25,654 nucleotides of DNA from Pseudomonadota bacterium. Its GTDB lineage: Bacteria > Bdellovibrionota > Oligoflexia > Oligoflexales > Oligoflexaceae. The notes under the pieces were generated by a model. That model saw only the letters and a list, made by a program, of their open reading frames with translations. It searched no databases and had not been told where the DNA came from. The position numbers were made by a program, and so were the translations under genes. The stretch covers positions 1 through 25,654 of the forward strand of contig JAKQGS010000223.1 in the NCBI GenBank assembly GCA_029556045.1, given 5' to 3'. How positions within the stretch are numbered: position 1 is the first letter of the stretch; every line of letters starts with the position of its first letter. Below, one piece after another: positions 7,401 to 15,624 of the stretch.

Positions 7401-9236
7401 ATTTCCGGCGGTGTCCACCGCCCGCACTCGGAAATACCACAAGCCATCGTTCAGCTGCGGCACCACTTCCACCGAAGTCGTGGTTTGGTTGCGAAACGAA
7501 CGGAGTTGGGTGCTGTTAAAGCTGGTGGTGATGTCCACCTCCACCTCGAAGCGCTGAATATCGACGGTGCTGTCGGTCCATTGCAGGAGCGGGGTGGCGT
7601 CGTTGGTGAGGTTGCCGCTGATAGCTGTCGGGTTTGGTGCATTCGGCGCAGAACTATCAACCTCCCAACTCACCATAACCGGACTAGCGTCCACATTGCC
7701 GACGGTGTCTTTAGCGCGGACCTGAAACTGGTGGTTGCCATCCGCAAGATTCGAATAGGTTACCGGTGAAGAACAGGCTTGCCAGGCAGCTGCATCCAAT
7801 TTGCATTCGAAGGTGGCGGTCTTGTTAGCCGCAAAGGCGATGGTGGCTAACGCCGAAGACGTCAGGGATGCGGGTTCTTGCAAGACGATGGTGTCCAGTT
7901 CAGAGAGGTCCACCATCCAATTTATGATTTTGATGGCACTGGGGTTGCCTGCTTTATCGGTGGCCTTTGCTTGCAGACTGTGAAATCCCTGAGTCAGATT
8001 GGTGAGCGCAATCGTGGTGCCGCATGAGAGTGGTTGCTCATCCAATTGGCATTGGAGCTCGGCGCTGGCATCATCGATGGAAAGTTTTATGGTGGTCCCT
8101 GACGTCGTGATCAGGGAAAGTGGTTGCTCCTCCACCACAATGACGGGAGCGGTGATGTCGATGCTCCAATTATATTCTGCCGCTGACTGATCCCGATTGC
8201 CGGCCCCGTCCTGAGCCATGACGGCAAAGGTGTGTTGTCCTTCACCCAGGGCGGTGATGGTGTAGGGGGAGCGGCAGGGGTCGAAGTTGCCGTTGTCCAC
8301 CTTACAGAGAAATTCATGGCCCTCGTCGGTGGAGGCAAAGGTAAAGGTGGCGTTCTGGTTTTTTGAGAATGACGGTGGTCCCGTCAGAATGTTGGTGTCG
8401 GGGGCGGAGGTGTCTTTGGGAGACAGCACCACGGGCTCAATCAGGGTGACCTCTTTGCTGATAACCCGCACACCGGAGAGGGATTTGAAGTAATACCCGT
8501 CCCGTTCAAAGACCATCCCATATTCCCCTTCGGGGACGTAGAGGATGACAAAGTTACCATCGTCAGCGGCTTTGGCGATGAACGACGTGCCGGGAATATA
8601 GGCCTCGGTACCCAGGGCTGAGGATTGATCTGCCAGGGTGACTCGGCCTTTGATGGCGCCGGTCTCCGCCAGGGTGAGTTTGCCGATGTCCAGCACTTTG
8701 CCGCCGGCAAATAGTAGGTTGGTGAGGCGTTTACCGAAGGACTTGCCGTCCTGATCATAGGTGCTGAACACATTGAGAGGCTGCTGCGGACGGACTCCAG
8801 TGCGGGCGCTGGTGCTCGCTCCCGGAGTGTCGGTAGCCTGTTGTTCGTCCCGCAAACCAAGCCCATCCGCAACGGTTACCGGCAGCACGAAGGTACCAGC
8901 TGCGGCACTGGTGGTTTGCATGTCCTCATGACCTTCCACCCAGATCTTGGCCCCTTCCACCGGAACTTCCTGTCCATTGCCATTCACATCAAGGGCAATG
9001 GATCCGGTGACGCAATAGGCGTTGTCCGCCAATTGCAGGGAAGGGCCCAGAAGTGTGGCACCGCTGGGATCTTTGATCAATTCATCGCATGTCGCCATGG
9101 CCAACGCGCCCGTAGTGGCGGCGGCCCGTCCGGCATTGGGCTGATCCCCCTGGCCTAAATTGTCGCATCCGGCATTCCCCAGAAATGCCATCCAAGCCGC
9201 CACTGCCAAGAGTCTCTTTTGCATAAAAACACCCAT
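4455..9236 (-). CDS. Giant surface protein with Ig-like, Fn3-like and propeller-type repeats (probable lipoprotein)
   Basis: A 1593-residue protein. Its signal peptide ends in GNAGC (C24), an atypical lipobox. Residues about 60-270 resemble carboxypeptidase-regulatory-like beta domains. Residues about 272-525 hold three Ig-like units of the type FECKLD...C-SP...G-H-F-V-A-D-GN. Residues about 525-920 hold four Fn3-like units, each ending in W-VRAVDTAGN. Residues about 925-1255 are Asn-rich, less repetitive and encoded by A+T-richer DNA. Residues 1273-1593 are seven propeller-type units (IAYYDA...WDGSTW). The layout indicates an extended extracellular protein presenting one or two propellers, possibly for adhesion or prey/host contact; that role is inference. 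ATGs at 9236 and 9224 are both possible starts and neither has a strong ribosome site. It is not obviously in an operon. A truncated copy of its 3' end lies at 2130-2430. Confidence 0.85.
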   Translation of the reverse strand: MGVFMQKRLLAVAAWMAFLGNAGCDNLGQGDQPNAGRAAATTGALAMATCDELIKDPSGATLLGPSLQLADNAYCVTGSIALDVNGNGQEVPVEGAKIWVEGHEDMQTTSAAAGTFVLPVTVADGLGLRDEQQATDTPGASTSARTGVRPQQPLNVFSTYDQDGKSFGKRLTNLLFAGGKVLDIGKLTLAETGAIKGRVTLADQSSALGTEAYIPGTSFIAKAADDGNFVILYVPEGEYGMVFERDGYYFKSLSGVRVISKEVTLIEPVVLSPKDTSAPDTNILTGPPSFSKNQNATFTFASTDEGHEFLCKVDNGNFDPCRSPYTITALGEGQHTFAVMAQDGAGNRDQSAAEYNWSIDITAPVIVVEEQPLSLITTSGTTIKLSIDDASAELQCQLDEQPLSCGTTIALTNLTQGFHSLQAKATDKAGNPSAIKIINWMVDLSELDTIVLQEPASLTSSALATIAFAANKTATFECKLDAAAWQACSSPVTYSNLADGNHQFQVRAKDTVGNVDASPVMVSWEVDSSAPNAPNPTAISGNLTNDATPLLQWTDSTVDIQRFEVEVDITTSFNSTQLRSFRNQTTTSVEVVPQLNDGLWYFRVRAVDTAGNLSGWSSALGFQIDTQPPEVPVANYLPDPFNDTRPTFTWTAAVDASKYRLQAASDASFSSMLIDKSDITSTSYQPQAELAQGVVFWKVAAIDTAGNQSDFSLPKYFTIDTSAPGTPVINAITTPTKITTPTFSWSAVNGASKYEIQISPNANFTSFTVNNAAITTTSFTTTALTDNIYYWRVAAIDTANNRGGFSEPQQFVIDTVAPPAPTLTQYSPSPGNDLTPTLVWSNPGGGAVKYDILIKQGATTLINETGLTQLTYTPTVALPVGAISWQVRAVDAAGNVGSYAAASTLELSNAAAWRLRFLRDRRILNTGTSYGSGAYDRLKFYPGIGAVYYAENFSNSMSSYRFEINNWNKSNQIPTNGTSYWTEFQDSEGNLQIINGYNSLKIVKYNPSSNSWTSIGETPAIAGIYLYPWGVAVDDADWHILYTHNFNGNVLHTTFNATSLSWGTETLIAPGGITPVNLGGSPYSNVAFPSIAYDTTNNRVGLMYYAQALGLYSWRELINGTWVEQGTCFASITGDPCKSDSIHIPNGDTFQYRNGKPEITNVANAKDITWDGTTFKRVSTTAQRLRVKSGGGTGEEDTFLNFHNGVTMLTFPIEDDNGQELTSSYSNEHYKSNSITTNNFGNPLVLVQNMLASKSELAVSIGHTAIDVSPNIGKYTSVAFTTAGDPRIAYYDAVSRKLKLAEKVTGSWTTNIIDTGTDVGQYASLALKSNGKGVIAYFDANLGQLKVATEGAGSWSTYAVDTATNVGQYTSLAIRSDDSPVVAYYDATGGNLKLAIFDGSTWIIETVAASGDVGRSASLQLDASNNPRITYYDATNGDLVYSAWDGAAWSTTTVDTAGDVGSFASLALKSNGFPMIAYYDASNGDLKFAEWDGSTWVITILESPGDVGQHVSLTRDDDDRPHLTYYDATNTNLKYGNRDTNWAFRVMDGDDTALQDKGQYSSIKLNPTNDAPSASFFDGSEGGINFVEGMVLY
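4458..5420 (-). repeat. Tandem protein-coding repeats: five 47-residue units plus two terminal units
   Basis: Units run 5420-5280, 5279-5139, 5138-4998, 4997-4857 and 4856-4716 (each exactly 141 bases), then 4715-4566 (50 residues) and 4565-4458 (36 residues). Each begins with a G-(Q/K/R/S)-x-x-S-L/V pattern, carries (I/V/L)(A/T)Y(Y/F)D near position 17-20 and W near 36, and ends in D-V. The short last unit plus the strand HTAIDVSPNI just before unit 1 together make one complete unit, as expected for the closure of a seven-bladed beta-propeller. The propeller fold is inferred from this arithmetic and the motif pattern. Confidence 0.8.
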
Positions 9237-9538
9237 AAAATGAACGGGTTCGATTCAGGTCTGTAGGAGAAAGGTCGGAGCTTGCCCCCCATGGGTTCAC
9301 TTGTAAATTTGTAAGGGGAGAAACCAAAGGTTCTCGGGTGAATAGGCTGGAGAATTTCGCCCTGAAATAAAACGGCTCACCCGGACAATCCGCTCTCCAT
9401 TTGGATTTTTTCACTTTAAAACTTAAAAAATTTTAAGACTTCACATTCTTACGTAAAATGCATGTAATATGTAACAAAAGCATTTATTGTTGTAGAACAA
9501 CTGATCGTCGAGCACTAACACGGCCCAACGAGTCTGAA
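9237..9538. promoter_or_regulatory. Divergent upstream region of the giant gene and the response regulator
   Basis: The 300 bases between the divergent starts hold no gene. The stretch 9400-9480 is A+T-rich and contains a near-perfect palindrome, CTTAAAAAATTTTAAG (9422-9437), that could be an operator or hairpin. No -35/-10 pair convincing enough to call was found for either direction. Confidence 0.35.
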
Positions 9539-10231
9539 ATGGATTTGACTGCGATGATACCAACGCGACCGGATATTCTTGTTATTGATTACGATCCCAG
9601 CCTTCAGCCCCTTTATCGAACCCGCTTGGGGGATTTGGGGAACCTCCATGTCTATTCCCGTATTTCAGAGATCGTGCGGGATGGATATCACGGAGAAGAC
9701 CCCGCCCTCATCGTTGCGGACGTGGGGTGGGAAAACGATTTTATTCCAAAGGTCTTGGTTCAAAACCGCGATATGGGGCGGATCTTTCATTCGTCACCGG
9801 TGATATTTGTTTCCGTCGCCGATGATGTGGACCTTATTCGATCCCTGGTGGATCGGGAGAAGCGGTGGGACTTTATATCAAAGCCATTCAGCTGGAATCT
9901 GCTGTATTCCAAATGCGCATCCATCGTGGCGGAGTCCGCCAAGGCTTTTCCCATCCTGAATCCTGCCGCTATGGTCGTTCACTACAAGGGGCTTTCATCA
10001 GAACCACTTACAGCCCTGGAAATGAAAGTGGTCTGTCATCTTCTGCGCCAAAACACGTTTACCTCCCATATGGATGATCTGGCGTCGGAGGTCTGGGGCT
10101 GTAAAAAGATCGACGGGCGCCTGGATACCACCCTGTCCCGCATCCGCAAAAAGATTGCGGGTGCGGGCCTCAATCTGACGCGGGATGATCTGTCGGTGAG
10201 CTTGGTGCTGTCTCCCAAGGTGGGGGAATAA
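9539..10231 (+). CDS. OmpR/PhoB-type response regulator, orphan
   Basis: A 230-residue protein. Residues 11-125 form a divergent receiver domain: acidic pair D17/D19 (LVIDYDP), putative phospho-acceptor D61 (IVADVGW), a serine at the Thr switch position (S92, VIFVSV) and the K115-P116 pair (DFISKPF). Residues about 145-229 are a winged-helix output domain of the Trans_reg_C type (LTALEMKVVCHLL...VWGC...LDTTLSRIRKKI). The frame is open upstream to an ATG at 9458, but that extension (Cys/Arg-rich) is not receiver-like. ATG 9539 or 9554 is more likely, and neither has a good ribosome site. No histidine kinase is adjacent, so its partner is unknown. Lys and both acidic-pocket residues are present, so phosphorylation is plausible. 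Confidence 0.8.
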   Translation: MDLTAMIPTRPDILVIDYDPSLQPLYRTRLGDLGNLHVYSRISEIVRDGYHGEDPALIVADVGWENDFIPKVLVQNRDMGRIFHSSPVIFVSVADDVDLIRSLVDREKRWDFISKPFSWNLLYSKCASIVAESAKAFPILNPAAMVVHYKGLSSEPLTALEMKVVCHLLRQNTFTSHMDDLASEVWGCKKIDGRLDTTLSRIRKKIAGAGLNLTRDDLSVSLVLSPKVGE

Positions 10232-10396
10232 GGGAAACTCCCAGCCCTTAAGGAAGCGGCTGTGGTGGATCCTATTCCTTGATATGTCACATAACCATTC
10301 GAAACTACTTATTTCTATTCGATCTTCAGACCAACTGATCGATTGTCCTGGGGGGCTGTGAGGAATTTGCAGCGCCTTAACACTTCCGAGTGACAG

Positions 10397-10506
10397 GATC
10401 CGGCATATTATCCGGCACATTTTTATGGTAGAATGAAGAAAGATTTGTTTTAATTATTTGTATTTATTATATAAATAATGATTTCTACCAGGTAAAAGAT
10501 CCGGCA
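10397..10506 (+). promoter_or_regulatory. fic promoter region framed by short direct and inverted repeats
   Basis: Three copies of ATCCGGCA occur at 10398-10405, 10410-10417 and 10499-10506, the last two bases before the fic start codon. An inverted repeat TGGTAGAA (10426-10433) / TTCTACCA (10483-10490) encloses an A+T-rich core. Inside that core a promoter-like pair TTGTTT (10445-10450) and TATATA (10468-10473) has a 17-base spacer. The arrangement suggests operators on both sides of the promoter and over the start codon. Which protein binds is unknown; the winged-helix C-terminus of the Fic protein is one candidate. Confidence 0.45.
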
Positions 10507-10508
10507 TT

Positions 10509-11672
10509 ATGTACCCTTACAAACTCCAAAATATTCCACCCCGCCTACGGCAATTGGCTGAGTCCATCATTCTGGAGATGGGTTCGCCCTCAGAGGGGCT
10601 TCCTTTGGGATTTCGTGCCGCACTGGGACGGTACATGCGAATCGTGAATTCCTATTACACCAACGGCATGGAGGGTAATCCGACACGAATCAAAGACATC
10701 GAAAGGGCATTGTCCGGTGAGCTGGCGGAAAATCTGGAACATCGAAACGGCCAGCTGGAACACCTAGCTCATCTGGAAGTCGAAGAATCCCTCCATGATT
10801 TATTTACAAGCTCCGTCAACTTTGATCCGACGGAGCCAGCCTTTTTGTGCCAACTGCATGAACGGTTCTATAGCCTTCTTCCTGAGGAACTTCGCTTCGG
10901 TCAAACTCATGCAAAGGATAGGGTCCCGATCACCCCGGGTCAAATCAGAAAAGTGCCGGTGACGATCGGACGTCACGTACCGCCGGCAACAGAGAGCGAA
11001 ATCAGGCACTGGTTAAACGAATTTCATCGGTGCTTCTCGATAGACTCTAAAATACCCAGCGTGGAAAATCTCATTGCCACCGCCATTGCCCATCACCGAT
11101 TCCTTTGGATACACCCTTTTGCCGATGGCAATGGCCGGGTTGTTCGACTATTCACCAATGCATATTTTTGGCGAATCGGTATCAAGGGAGCTGGACAGTT
11201 TTGGGCGGTAAGCCGTGGCTTTGCCCGCCAGCGTGCGCGGTATGATGCGGCTTTGGCCCAGGCAGATCTTCCGCCGCGCAACTCATACGATGGTCGTGGA
11301 CCTTTGTCTGAGGAGGAAACGGTTGCATTTTGCCAATATTTTTTCGAAGTAACTTTAGATCAAATTCGTTTTATGGCGCATGCCATTCAGCCAACGCGCC
11401 TTCATCATCGCATTGAAAGCTGGCTGCAATTAAAGGTGCAGGAGTCAATTCTATCCAAGGGAGCAGCGAAGGTTCTCCGCATCCTGACGACGAGTTCATC
11501 GCTCACCATGGATGATATTCAGTCTCATCTTTCCATTCGGGAGCGAGCAGCGCGAAATATTGCCAGTGAATTGTTGAATCATGGTTTTGTGACCCGTGCC
11601 CATCATAAGGCTCCTCTCAGTCTGGTGATAACAGCTGACATGGCGGAAACCGTGCTTCCAGCTCTCGCTTAG
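10509..11672 (+). CDS. Fic-domain protein AMP-transferase with N-terminal inhibitory helix
   Basis: A 387-residue protein. Residues 202-210 are the Fic catalytic motif HPFADGNGR with all key residues (H202, D206, N208, R210). The substrate-binding flap precedes it (GQIRKVPVTIG, 144-154). The helix around residues 51-56 carries T-NGM-EG, the (S/T)xxxE(G/N) inhibitory motif, with E55 expected to block productive ATP binding in cis. This makes it a class II Fic protein. Residues about 300-375 look like a winged-helix region (LTMDDIQSHLSIRERAARNIASELL), common in chromosomal Fic regulators. Such enzymes transfer AMP to Tyr/Thr of target proteins; the target here is unknown. The weak upstream AGG and the conserved N-terminus support the ATG at 10509. 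It is monocistronic, convergent with the following lipoprotein gene. Confidence 0.92.
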   Translation: MYPYKLQNIPPRLRQLAESIILEMGSPSEGLPLGFRAALGRYMRIVNSYYTNGMEGNPTRIKDIERALSGELAENLEHRNGQLEHLAHLEVEESLHDLFTSSVNFDPTEPAFLCQLHERFYSLLPEELRFGQTHAKDRVPITPGQIRKVPVTIGRHVPPATESEIRHWLNEFHRCFSIDSKIPSVENLIATAIAHHRFLWIHPFADGNGRVVRLFTNAYFWRIGIKGAGQFWAVSRGFARQRARYDAALAQADLPPRNSYDGRGPLSEEETVAFCQYFFEVTLDQIRFMAHAIQPTRLHHRIESWLQLKVQESILSKGAAKVLRILTTSSSLTMDDIQSHLSIRERAARNIASELLNHGFVTRAHHKAPLSLVITADMAETVLPALA

Positions 11673-11692
11673 CGCACACTCTGTCCCCCCCC

Positions 11693-12496
11693 TCAAGGCC
11701 CATCCCCACCAATTGACGCATTCACCAGCGGAATCGGCTTCTCCGTCAGCGGGGTGAGGTGGGTTTGACTCAAAGGGAGTGGCTTGACGAAGTTGGGGAT
11801 CGTGCCGCTGAATTTCAGGAACCCACCCTCGTAGAGACGGACGGTTTGGCAGCGCAGTCCTGGGTCGAACAGTTCATTGCGGGCGGTTAACGTGAAAATA
11901 AACTGGGCGGTTTGCTCGGTCTTGGATTTGAAAATCCCGGTGTGGCCGATGCTGGGCTCGCAGGTCAGTGTGGGGGTATAGTCGCTGACGTTGTTCATCG
12001 GCGTTGGGAATTGCACGGTCACCGCCAGTTGGGTGACCTGATAAGACTTTTGCGAAAGAAGGCGATAGGCGGGGGAGACGCGGGCTTGGGCAAACCATTG
12101 ACCGCGGTTGCCATAGGATACGGGAATCTCTGGGGCCCAGTAGGTGATACCGGGTTCCGATAGCCACTGGGTTTCCCCATCGTTGGCGTTCGGCGGAGTT
12201 CCCCGGACCGCAAACTGACAGACATCGCCTTCTTTCACACCGGTCACTTTGAAGATCACCCTCTGGCTGGTGGATTGGTAGGTGCCCTTGACGGGGGTGG
12301 CGGTGCAGCGGCTGAGTTCATAGGTTTGGAAATGGCTTTCCAACTTGAGGGATTCAGTCAGGTCCATCACCTGGACTTCGAACTCCTTGGGAGAGTTGGG
12401 ATCGGCGGCGGGACTGTCCGGGCGGGAACGGCATCCCGCGAGAGCCAGTGCAGCGAACAAATATAGACAAATTCGGGTGACTTTTCCCGCTTCCAT
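11693..12496 (-). CDS. Predicted lipoprotein of unknown function
   Basis: A 267-residue protein with a signal peptide ending in a standard lipobox (LALAGC, C22), followed by a Ser/Pro/Asp-rich tether. The body is predicted to be mainly beta strand, with paired cysteines (ELSRC...GDVCQF, TLTCEP, LRCQTV) that could form disulfides in the periplasm. No family is recognised. The start is firm: GAGGAG lies 7 bases before the ATG. Its 3' end converges on fic with about 20 bases between and no visible terminator. It is divergent from fur with a 79-base gap, so the two may share a control region. Confidence 0.8.
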   Translation of the reverse strand: MEAGKVTRICLYLFAALALAGCRSRPDSPAADPNSPKEFEVQVMDLTESLKLESHFQTYELSRCTATPVKGTYQSTSQRVIFKVTGVKEGDVCQFAVRGTPPNANDGETQWLSEPGITYWAPEIPVSYGNRGQWFAQARVSPAYRLLSQKSYQVTQLAVTVQFPTPMNNVSDYTPTLTCEPSIGHTGIFKSKTEQTAQFIFTLTARNELFDPGLRCQTVRLYEGGFLKFSGTIPNFVKPLPLSQTHLTPLTEKPIPLVNASIGGDGP

Positions 12497-12575
12497 GGGT
12501 GGACTCCTCGGATTGCATCCCCGTATGATCTTTGGTAGTTTGAGACTCCAAGACGATTATAACAGGTGGGTCCCA

Positions 12576-13046
12576 ATGGCAAAATCCCAGGAGCTTTCTG
12601 AACCGCGCGAATGGTTTTGGGAAAAACTTGATCAATATCTGGCGAAACAGGGACTTAAGCAGACCCAACAGCGGCGGGCTATCCTGGAATTTTTTCTAAA
12701 CCTCAACACCCATGTGACGGCGGAAGAGCTGCATGAAAAACTGCGGGGGGACGACCAGACCATCGGGTTGGCAACCGTTTATCGGACGTTAAGCCTGCTC
12801 AAAGATGCGGGGCTGGTGGACCACAAGCAGTTTGGGGATGGCAAGTCGGTTTGGGAGGTGCGGGAGCCCAACCGCCACCATGATCACCTGATCTGTTTAG
12901 GATGTGGGCTGGTCATCGAGTTTGAAAACGAAGAGATCGAAGCCCTGCAAAAGTTGGTTGCTCAAAAACATGGCTTTTCATTGACCTCCCATAATCTGGA
13001 TCTTTATGGGCAATGTGCCACCTGTCGAAAAAACGCCAGTATGTGA
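12576..13046 (+). CDS. fur: Fur-family metal-dependent repressor
   Basis: A 156-residue protein, the usual length of Fur. Residues 20-90 form the winged-helix DNA-binding domain (LKQTQQRRAILEFF, then ATVYRTLSLLKDAGL). The dimerisation domain has the metal site HHDH (101-104), a CxxC pair at C107/C110 (HLICLGCG) and a second pair at C147/C150 (CATC). The order fits Fur proper better than Zur or PerR, but metal specificity cannot be fixed from sequence. The frame is open upstream. ATG 12576 is chosen because AGGTGG lies 6-7 bases before it and the N-terminus then matches Fur length. A likely target is the Fur-box-like site at 793-811. Confidence 0.9.
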   Translation: MAKSQELSEPREWFWEKLDQYLAKQGLKQTQQRRAILEFFLNLNTHVTAEELHEKLRGDDQTIGLATVYRTLSLLKDAGLVDHKQFGDGKSVWEVREPNRHHDHLICLGCGLVIEFENEEIEALQKLVAQKHGFSLTSHNLDLYGQCATCRKNASM

Positions 13047-13051
13047 AAAAT

Positions 13052-13070
13052 GCCGGGTAATATTCCCGGT
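13052..13070 (+). terminator. Weak hairpin after fur
   Basis: CCGGG (13053-13057) pairs with CCCGG (13065-13069) around a TAATATT loop, starting a few bases after the fur stop. The following sequence (TTTATAC) is only partly U-rich, so termination would be weak. Confidence 0.4.
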
Positions 13071-13088
13071 TTATACAAAAAACCTCAC

Positions 13089-13116
13089 TTTACATCTTAA
13101 GTTGCCCCGTTATAAT
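13089..13116 (+). promoter_or_regulatory. Sigma-70-type promoter for prc
   Basis: TTTACA (13089-13094) and a perfect TATAAT (13111-13116) are separated by 16 bases. Transcription from here would give prc a leader of about 200 bases. Nothing recognisable as a riboswitch was seen in that leader. Confidence 0.6.
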
Positions 13117-13323
13117 GCCGAGGTGTTGCAAGGTACATCCCCGGGTTTATTTGGAAAAATAATGGGCCTTTGGGGCTTGTGCGGCAAGGGATGGGTAGAA
13201 TTTGCGTCTGTGCATTCCGATTTAATGGGTTCATAATGAAAAATAGGTTTGGATAGGTCCCAGCGAGAATTCGCAGGGTTTTTTTCTGACCGCAGTGGCT
13301 AACAGGTTGCCTGAGGAGGGGCT

Positions 13324-15540
13324 ATGGTGATGCAAGGATTCGCAGGTCGATGGTTGCAGGGATTGTTGGTGGGTGCCTTTACTCTGATTGCTGCTTCCCC
13401 TTCGGCCATGGCTCTCAATTGCTCGGAAGTCCGGCAGCTGACCTCCCTCTACTTCAAGATGCATTACTCTTATAATAACTTCGATGACGAGCTCAGCAAG
13501 CGGACCCTCGATAATTTCATCAAGTCTTGGGATCCCGGCAAACTGTACTTCTTTGAATCCGACGTGAAGGAGTTCGAGCAGAAGTACAATACCAAGCTGG
13601 ACGATGCCATCAACTCCGCCGATTGCAATGCCATCGACGAGGTGATGTCCCGTTATGCCAAGCGCTTCGAGGAACGGCAACGCTATATTTACGATGCGAT
13701 CGAAGCCAAACATGACTTCACCATCGATGAATACATGATGGTGGATGCCAAGAAGATGAATTATCCCGCCACGCAGGAGGATGTGAACGACCGCTGGCGT
13801 AAGCGGGTCAAGTTCCAGCTGCTGAGCCTGAAAACATCTTTGAACAACGATATGAAGGTGGCCCGGGAAAAGCTGCGTAAGCGTTACGAACTGGCATTGA
13901 AGCGCCACAACGATCTGAACAAGGACAAGGTGTACGGGGTGTTTCTCAACGCCTTCTCCATGGCCCTTGATCCCCACACCTCATACATGCCAGCGGATGA
14001 GCTGGAGGATTTCCGCATCCGCACCCGTCTGTCTCTGGAAGGCATCGGCGCCAGCCTGCGTAATGAGGATGGTTTTACCATCGTGGCGGATCTGGTGAAG
14101 GGTGGGGCCGCTGAGCGTGGCGGTATCCTCAAAACCAACGATAAAATCATCGCGGTCGCCCAGGGTGATGCAGAGCCGGTGGATGTGATCGACATGGATC
14201 TGCAGGACGTGGTGAAAAAGATTCGCGGAGCCCGCGGTACCGTGGTCAAGTTGACCGTCATCCGGGAAACCGCCAGCAAAAACGAGAAACTGGTGGTGCC
14301 CATCGTGCGGGAAAAAATCCAGCTGGTGGATCAGCAGGCCAGCTCTAAAGTCATCAATATGGTAGTCAACGAGGGTAAAGGCGGTGAAATCCGCGCCATG
14401 AAGTTGGGTGTGGTCACCCTGCCATCCTTTTACATCGACTTTGAAGGCCGCTCCGCCCACCAGAAGGACTATCGGAGTTCGTCGGTGGATACCCTGCGGG
14501 AAATCAACAAAATGCAGAAAGCCGGTGTGGACGCGGTGATCATGGACCTGCGCAGCAACGGTGGTGGCAGCTTGGAAGAATCCATCAACATGGCGGGGCT
14601 TTTCATCGACAAAGGTCCCATCGTGCAGGTGAAATCCCAAACCGGATCGGCGGAAGCCTACTTCGATAAAGATGGTAAAACCTATTACTCCGGTCCTCTG
14701 GTGGTGCTGATCAACCGGTCGTCCGCCAGCGCCAGTGAGATTTTTGCGGGTGCCATCCAGGACTACGGCCGTGGTCTGATCGTGGGGGATTCCCACACCT
14801 TCGGCAAAGGCACCGTGCAGAACCTCAATGATGTTGACCGCAAGCTTGGTGCGGTGAAGGTTACCGTCAATAAGTTCTACCGGGCCTCCGGTGCCAGCAC
14901 CCAGATGAAGGGGGTTGAGGCGGATATCCGCATGCCGAGCATGGCGGAAGAGTTTGAAATCGGCGAAAAGTTTTACGACTACGCCCTGCCGTTTGAAACC
15001 ATCAAGGAAGTTCCCCATCAGCGCCTGAACATGGTGGGCCAGTACGTGCCGACCCTGCAGCAGCGCACGGAAAAACGCATGGGCACTGCCCCTGAGTTCA
15101 AAGAGATTTTTGCGGAGATCGACAAGTATAAGAAAAATGCGGAAGAGCGCTCCCGCGTCAGCCTGAAGGAAAAAGACGACAAGGCCGACAAGGACAAAAC
15201 CGCTCAGAAGGACAAGGATAAGAGTAAAGAGTCCGACGATAGCGAAGATCCGAGCGAATTGGCTCTGAAGGATGACGTCTATCTCCAGGAAGCTCTGCAG
15301 GTGACCAGCGATTACGTGCAGCTGCTGAAGGGTCGTCCGCTGGGTGAGAGCCATGTGCCTGAGCTGCTGGCTGCCAAGAAGGAAGAAGAAAAGAAAGCCA
15401 AGGAAAAAGAAAAAGCCAAAAAGACCGTGGCCACCGATAAAAAGCCATCGCAGCAGACCGCTGAAGTAGAAAAGGGTGGCAAGGGTGCGAAAGCCGAGGT
15501 GAAGGAAGCGGCGAAGCCCAAGGCAGCGCCAGCGAAGTAA
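13324..15540 (+). CDS. prc: Periplasmic C-terminal processing protease Prc/Tsp (S41 family)
   Basis: A 738-residue protein. A signal peptide (to about residue 30, ASPSAMA) is followed by a Prc-type N-terminal helical region (about 35-220). A PDZ domain (about 235-340, LEGIGASLRNEDGFTIVADL) recognises C-termini. The S41 catalytic core follows, with the serine-lysine dyad S469 (in NRSSASASEIFAG) and K495 (in TFGKGTVQ). It trims or degrades periplasmic and outer-membrane-linked proteins by their C-termini. The tail (about 600-738) is strongly Lys/Glu/Ala-rich, coiled-coil-like and longer than in E. coli Prc (682 residues). The start is firm: GAGGAGGGG precedes the ATG. It has its own promoter (13089-13116) and terminator (15559-15591). 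Confidence 0.95.
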   Translation: MVMQGFAGRWLQGLLVGAFTLIAASPSAMALNCSEVRQLTSLYFKMHYSYNNFDDELSKRTLDNFIKSWDPGKLYFFESDVKEFEQKYNTKLDDAINSADCNAIDEVMSRYAKRFEERQRYIYDAIEAKHDFTIDEYMMVDAKKMNYPATQEDVNDRWRKRVKFQLLSLKTSLNNDMKVAREKLRKRYELALKRHNDLNKDKVYGVFLNAFSMALDPHTSYMPADELEDFRIRTRLSLEGIGASLRNEDGFTIVADLVKGGAAERGGILKTNDKIIAVAQGDAEPVDVIDMDLQDVVKKIRGARGTVVKLTVIRETASKNEKLVVPIVREKIQLVDQQASSKVINMVVNEGKGGEIRAMKLGVVTLPSFYIDFEGRSAHQKDYRSSSVDTLREINKMQKAGVDAVIMDLRSNGGGSLEESINMAGLFIDKGPIVQVKSQTGSAEAYFDKDGKTYYSGPLVVLINRSSASASEIFAGAIQDYGRGLIVGDSHTFGKGTVQNLNDVDRKLGAVKVTVNKFYRASGASTQMKGVEADIRMPSMAEEFEIGEKFYDYALPFETIKEVPHQRLNMVGQYVPTLQQRTEKRMGTAPEFKEIFAEIDKYKKNAEERSRVSLKEKDDKADKDKTAQKDKDKSKESDDSEDPSELALKDDVYLQEALQVTSDYVQLLKGRPLGESHVPELLAAKKEEEKKAKEKEKAKKTVATDKKPSQQTAEVEKGGKGAKAEVKEAAKPKAAPAK

Positions 15541-15558
15541 GATCGATCAAAGAAAAAG

Positions 15559-15591
15559 GCTCCCTCTGCCTTAGGTAGGGGGAGCTTTTTT
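15559..15591 (+). terminator. Rho-independent terminator of prc
   Basis: The stem is formed by GCTCCCTCTGCC and GGTAGGGGGAGC around a three-base loop, followed by six T. It lies 18 bases after the prc stop. Confidence 0.9.
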
Positions 15592-15624
15592 AATGGTCAA
15601 ACGGGGTGATTCACCCCCTGGCTT

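Noticed and set aside
12345..12575. Upstream extension of the fur frame
   Set aside because: It is antisense to the lipoprotein gene start, and ATG 12576 has a ribosome site and gives normal Fur length.
13981..15354. 457-codon open frame on the minus strand
   Set aside because: It is antisense to prc, His/Leu/Val-rich in the way typical of shadow frames, and has no ribosome site; prc itself has intact catalytic motifs.
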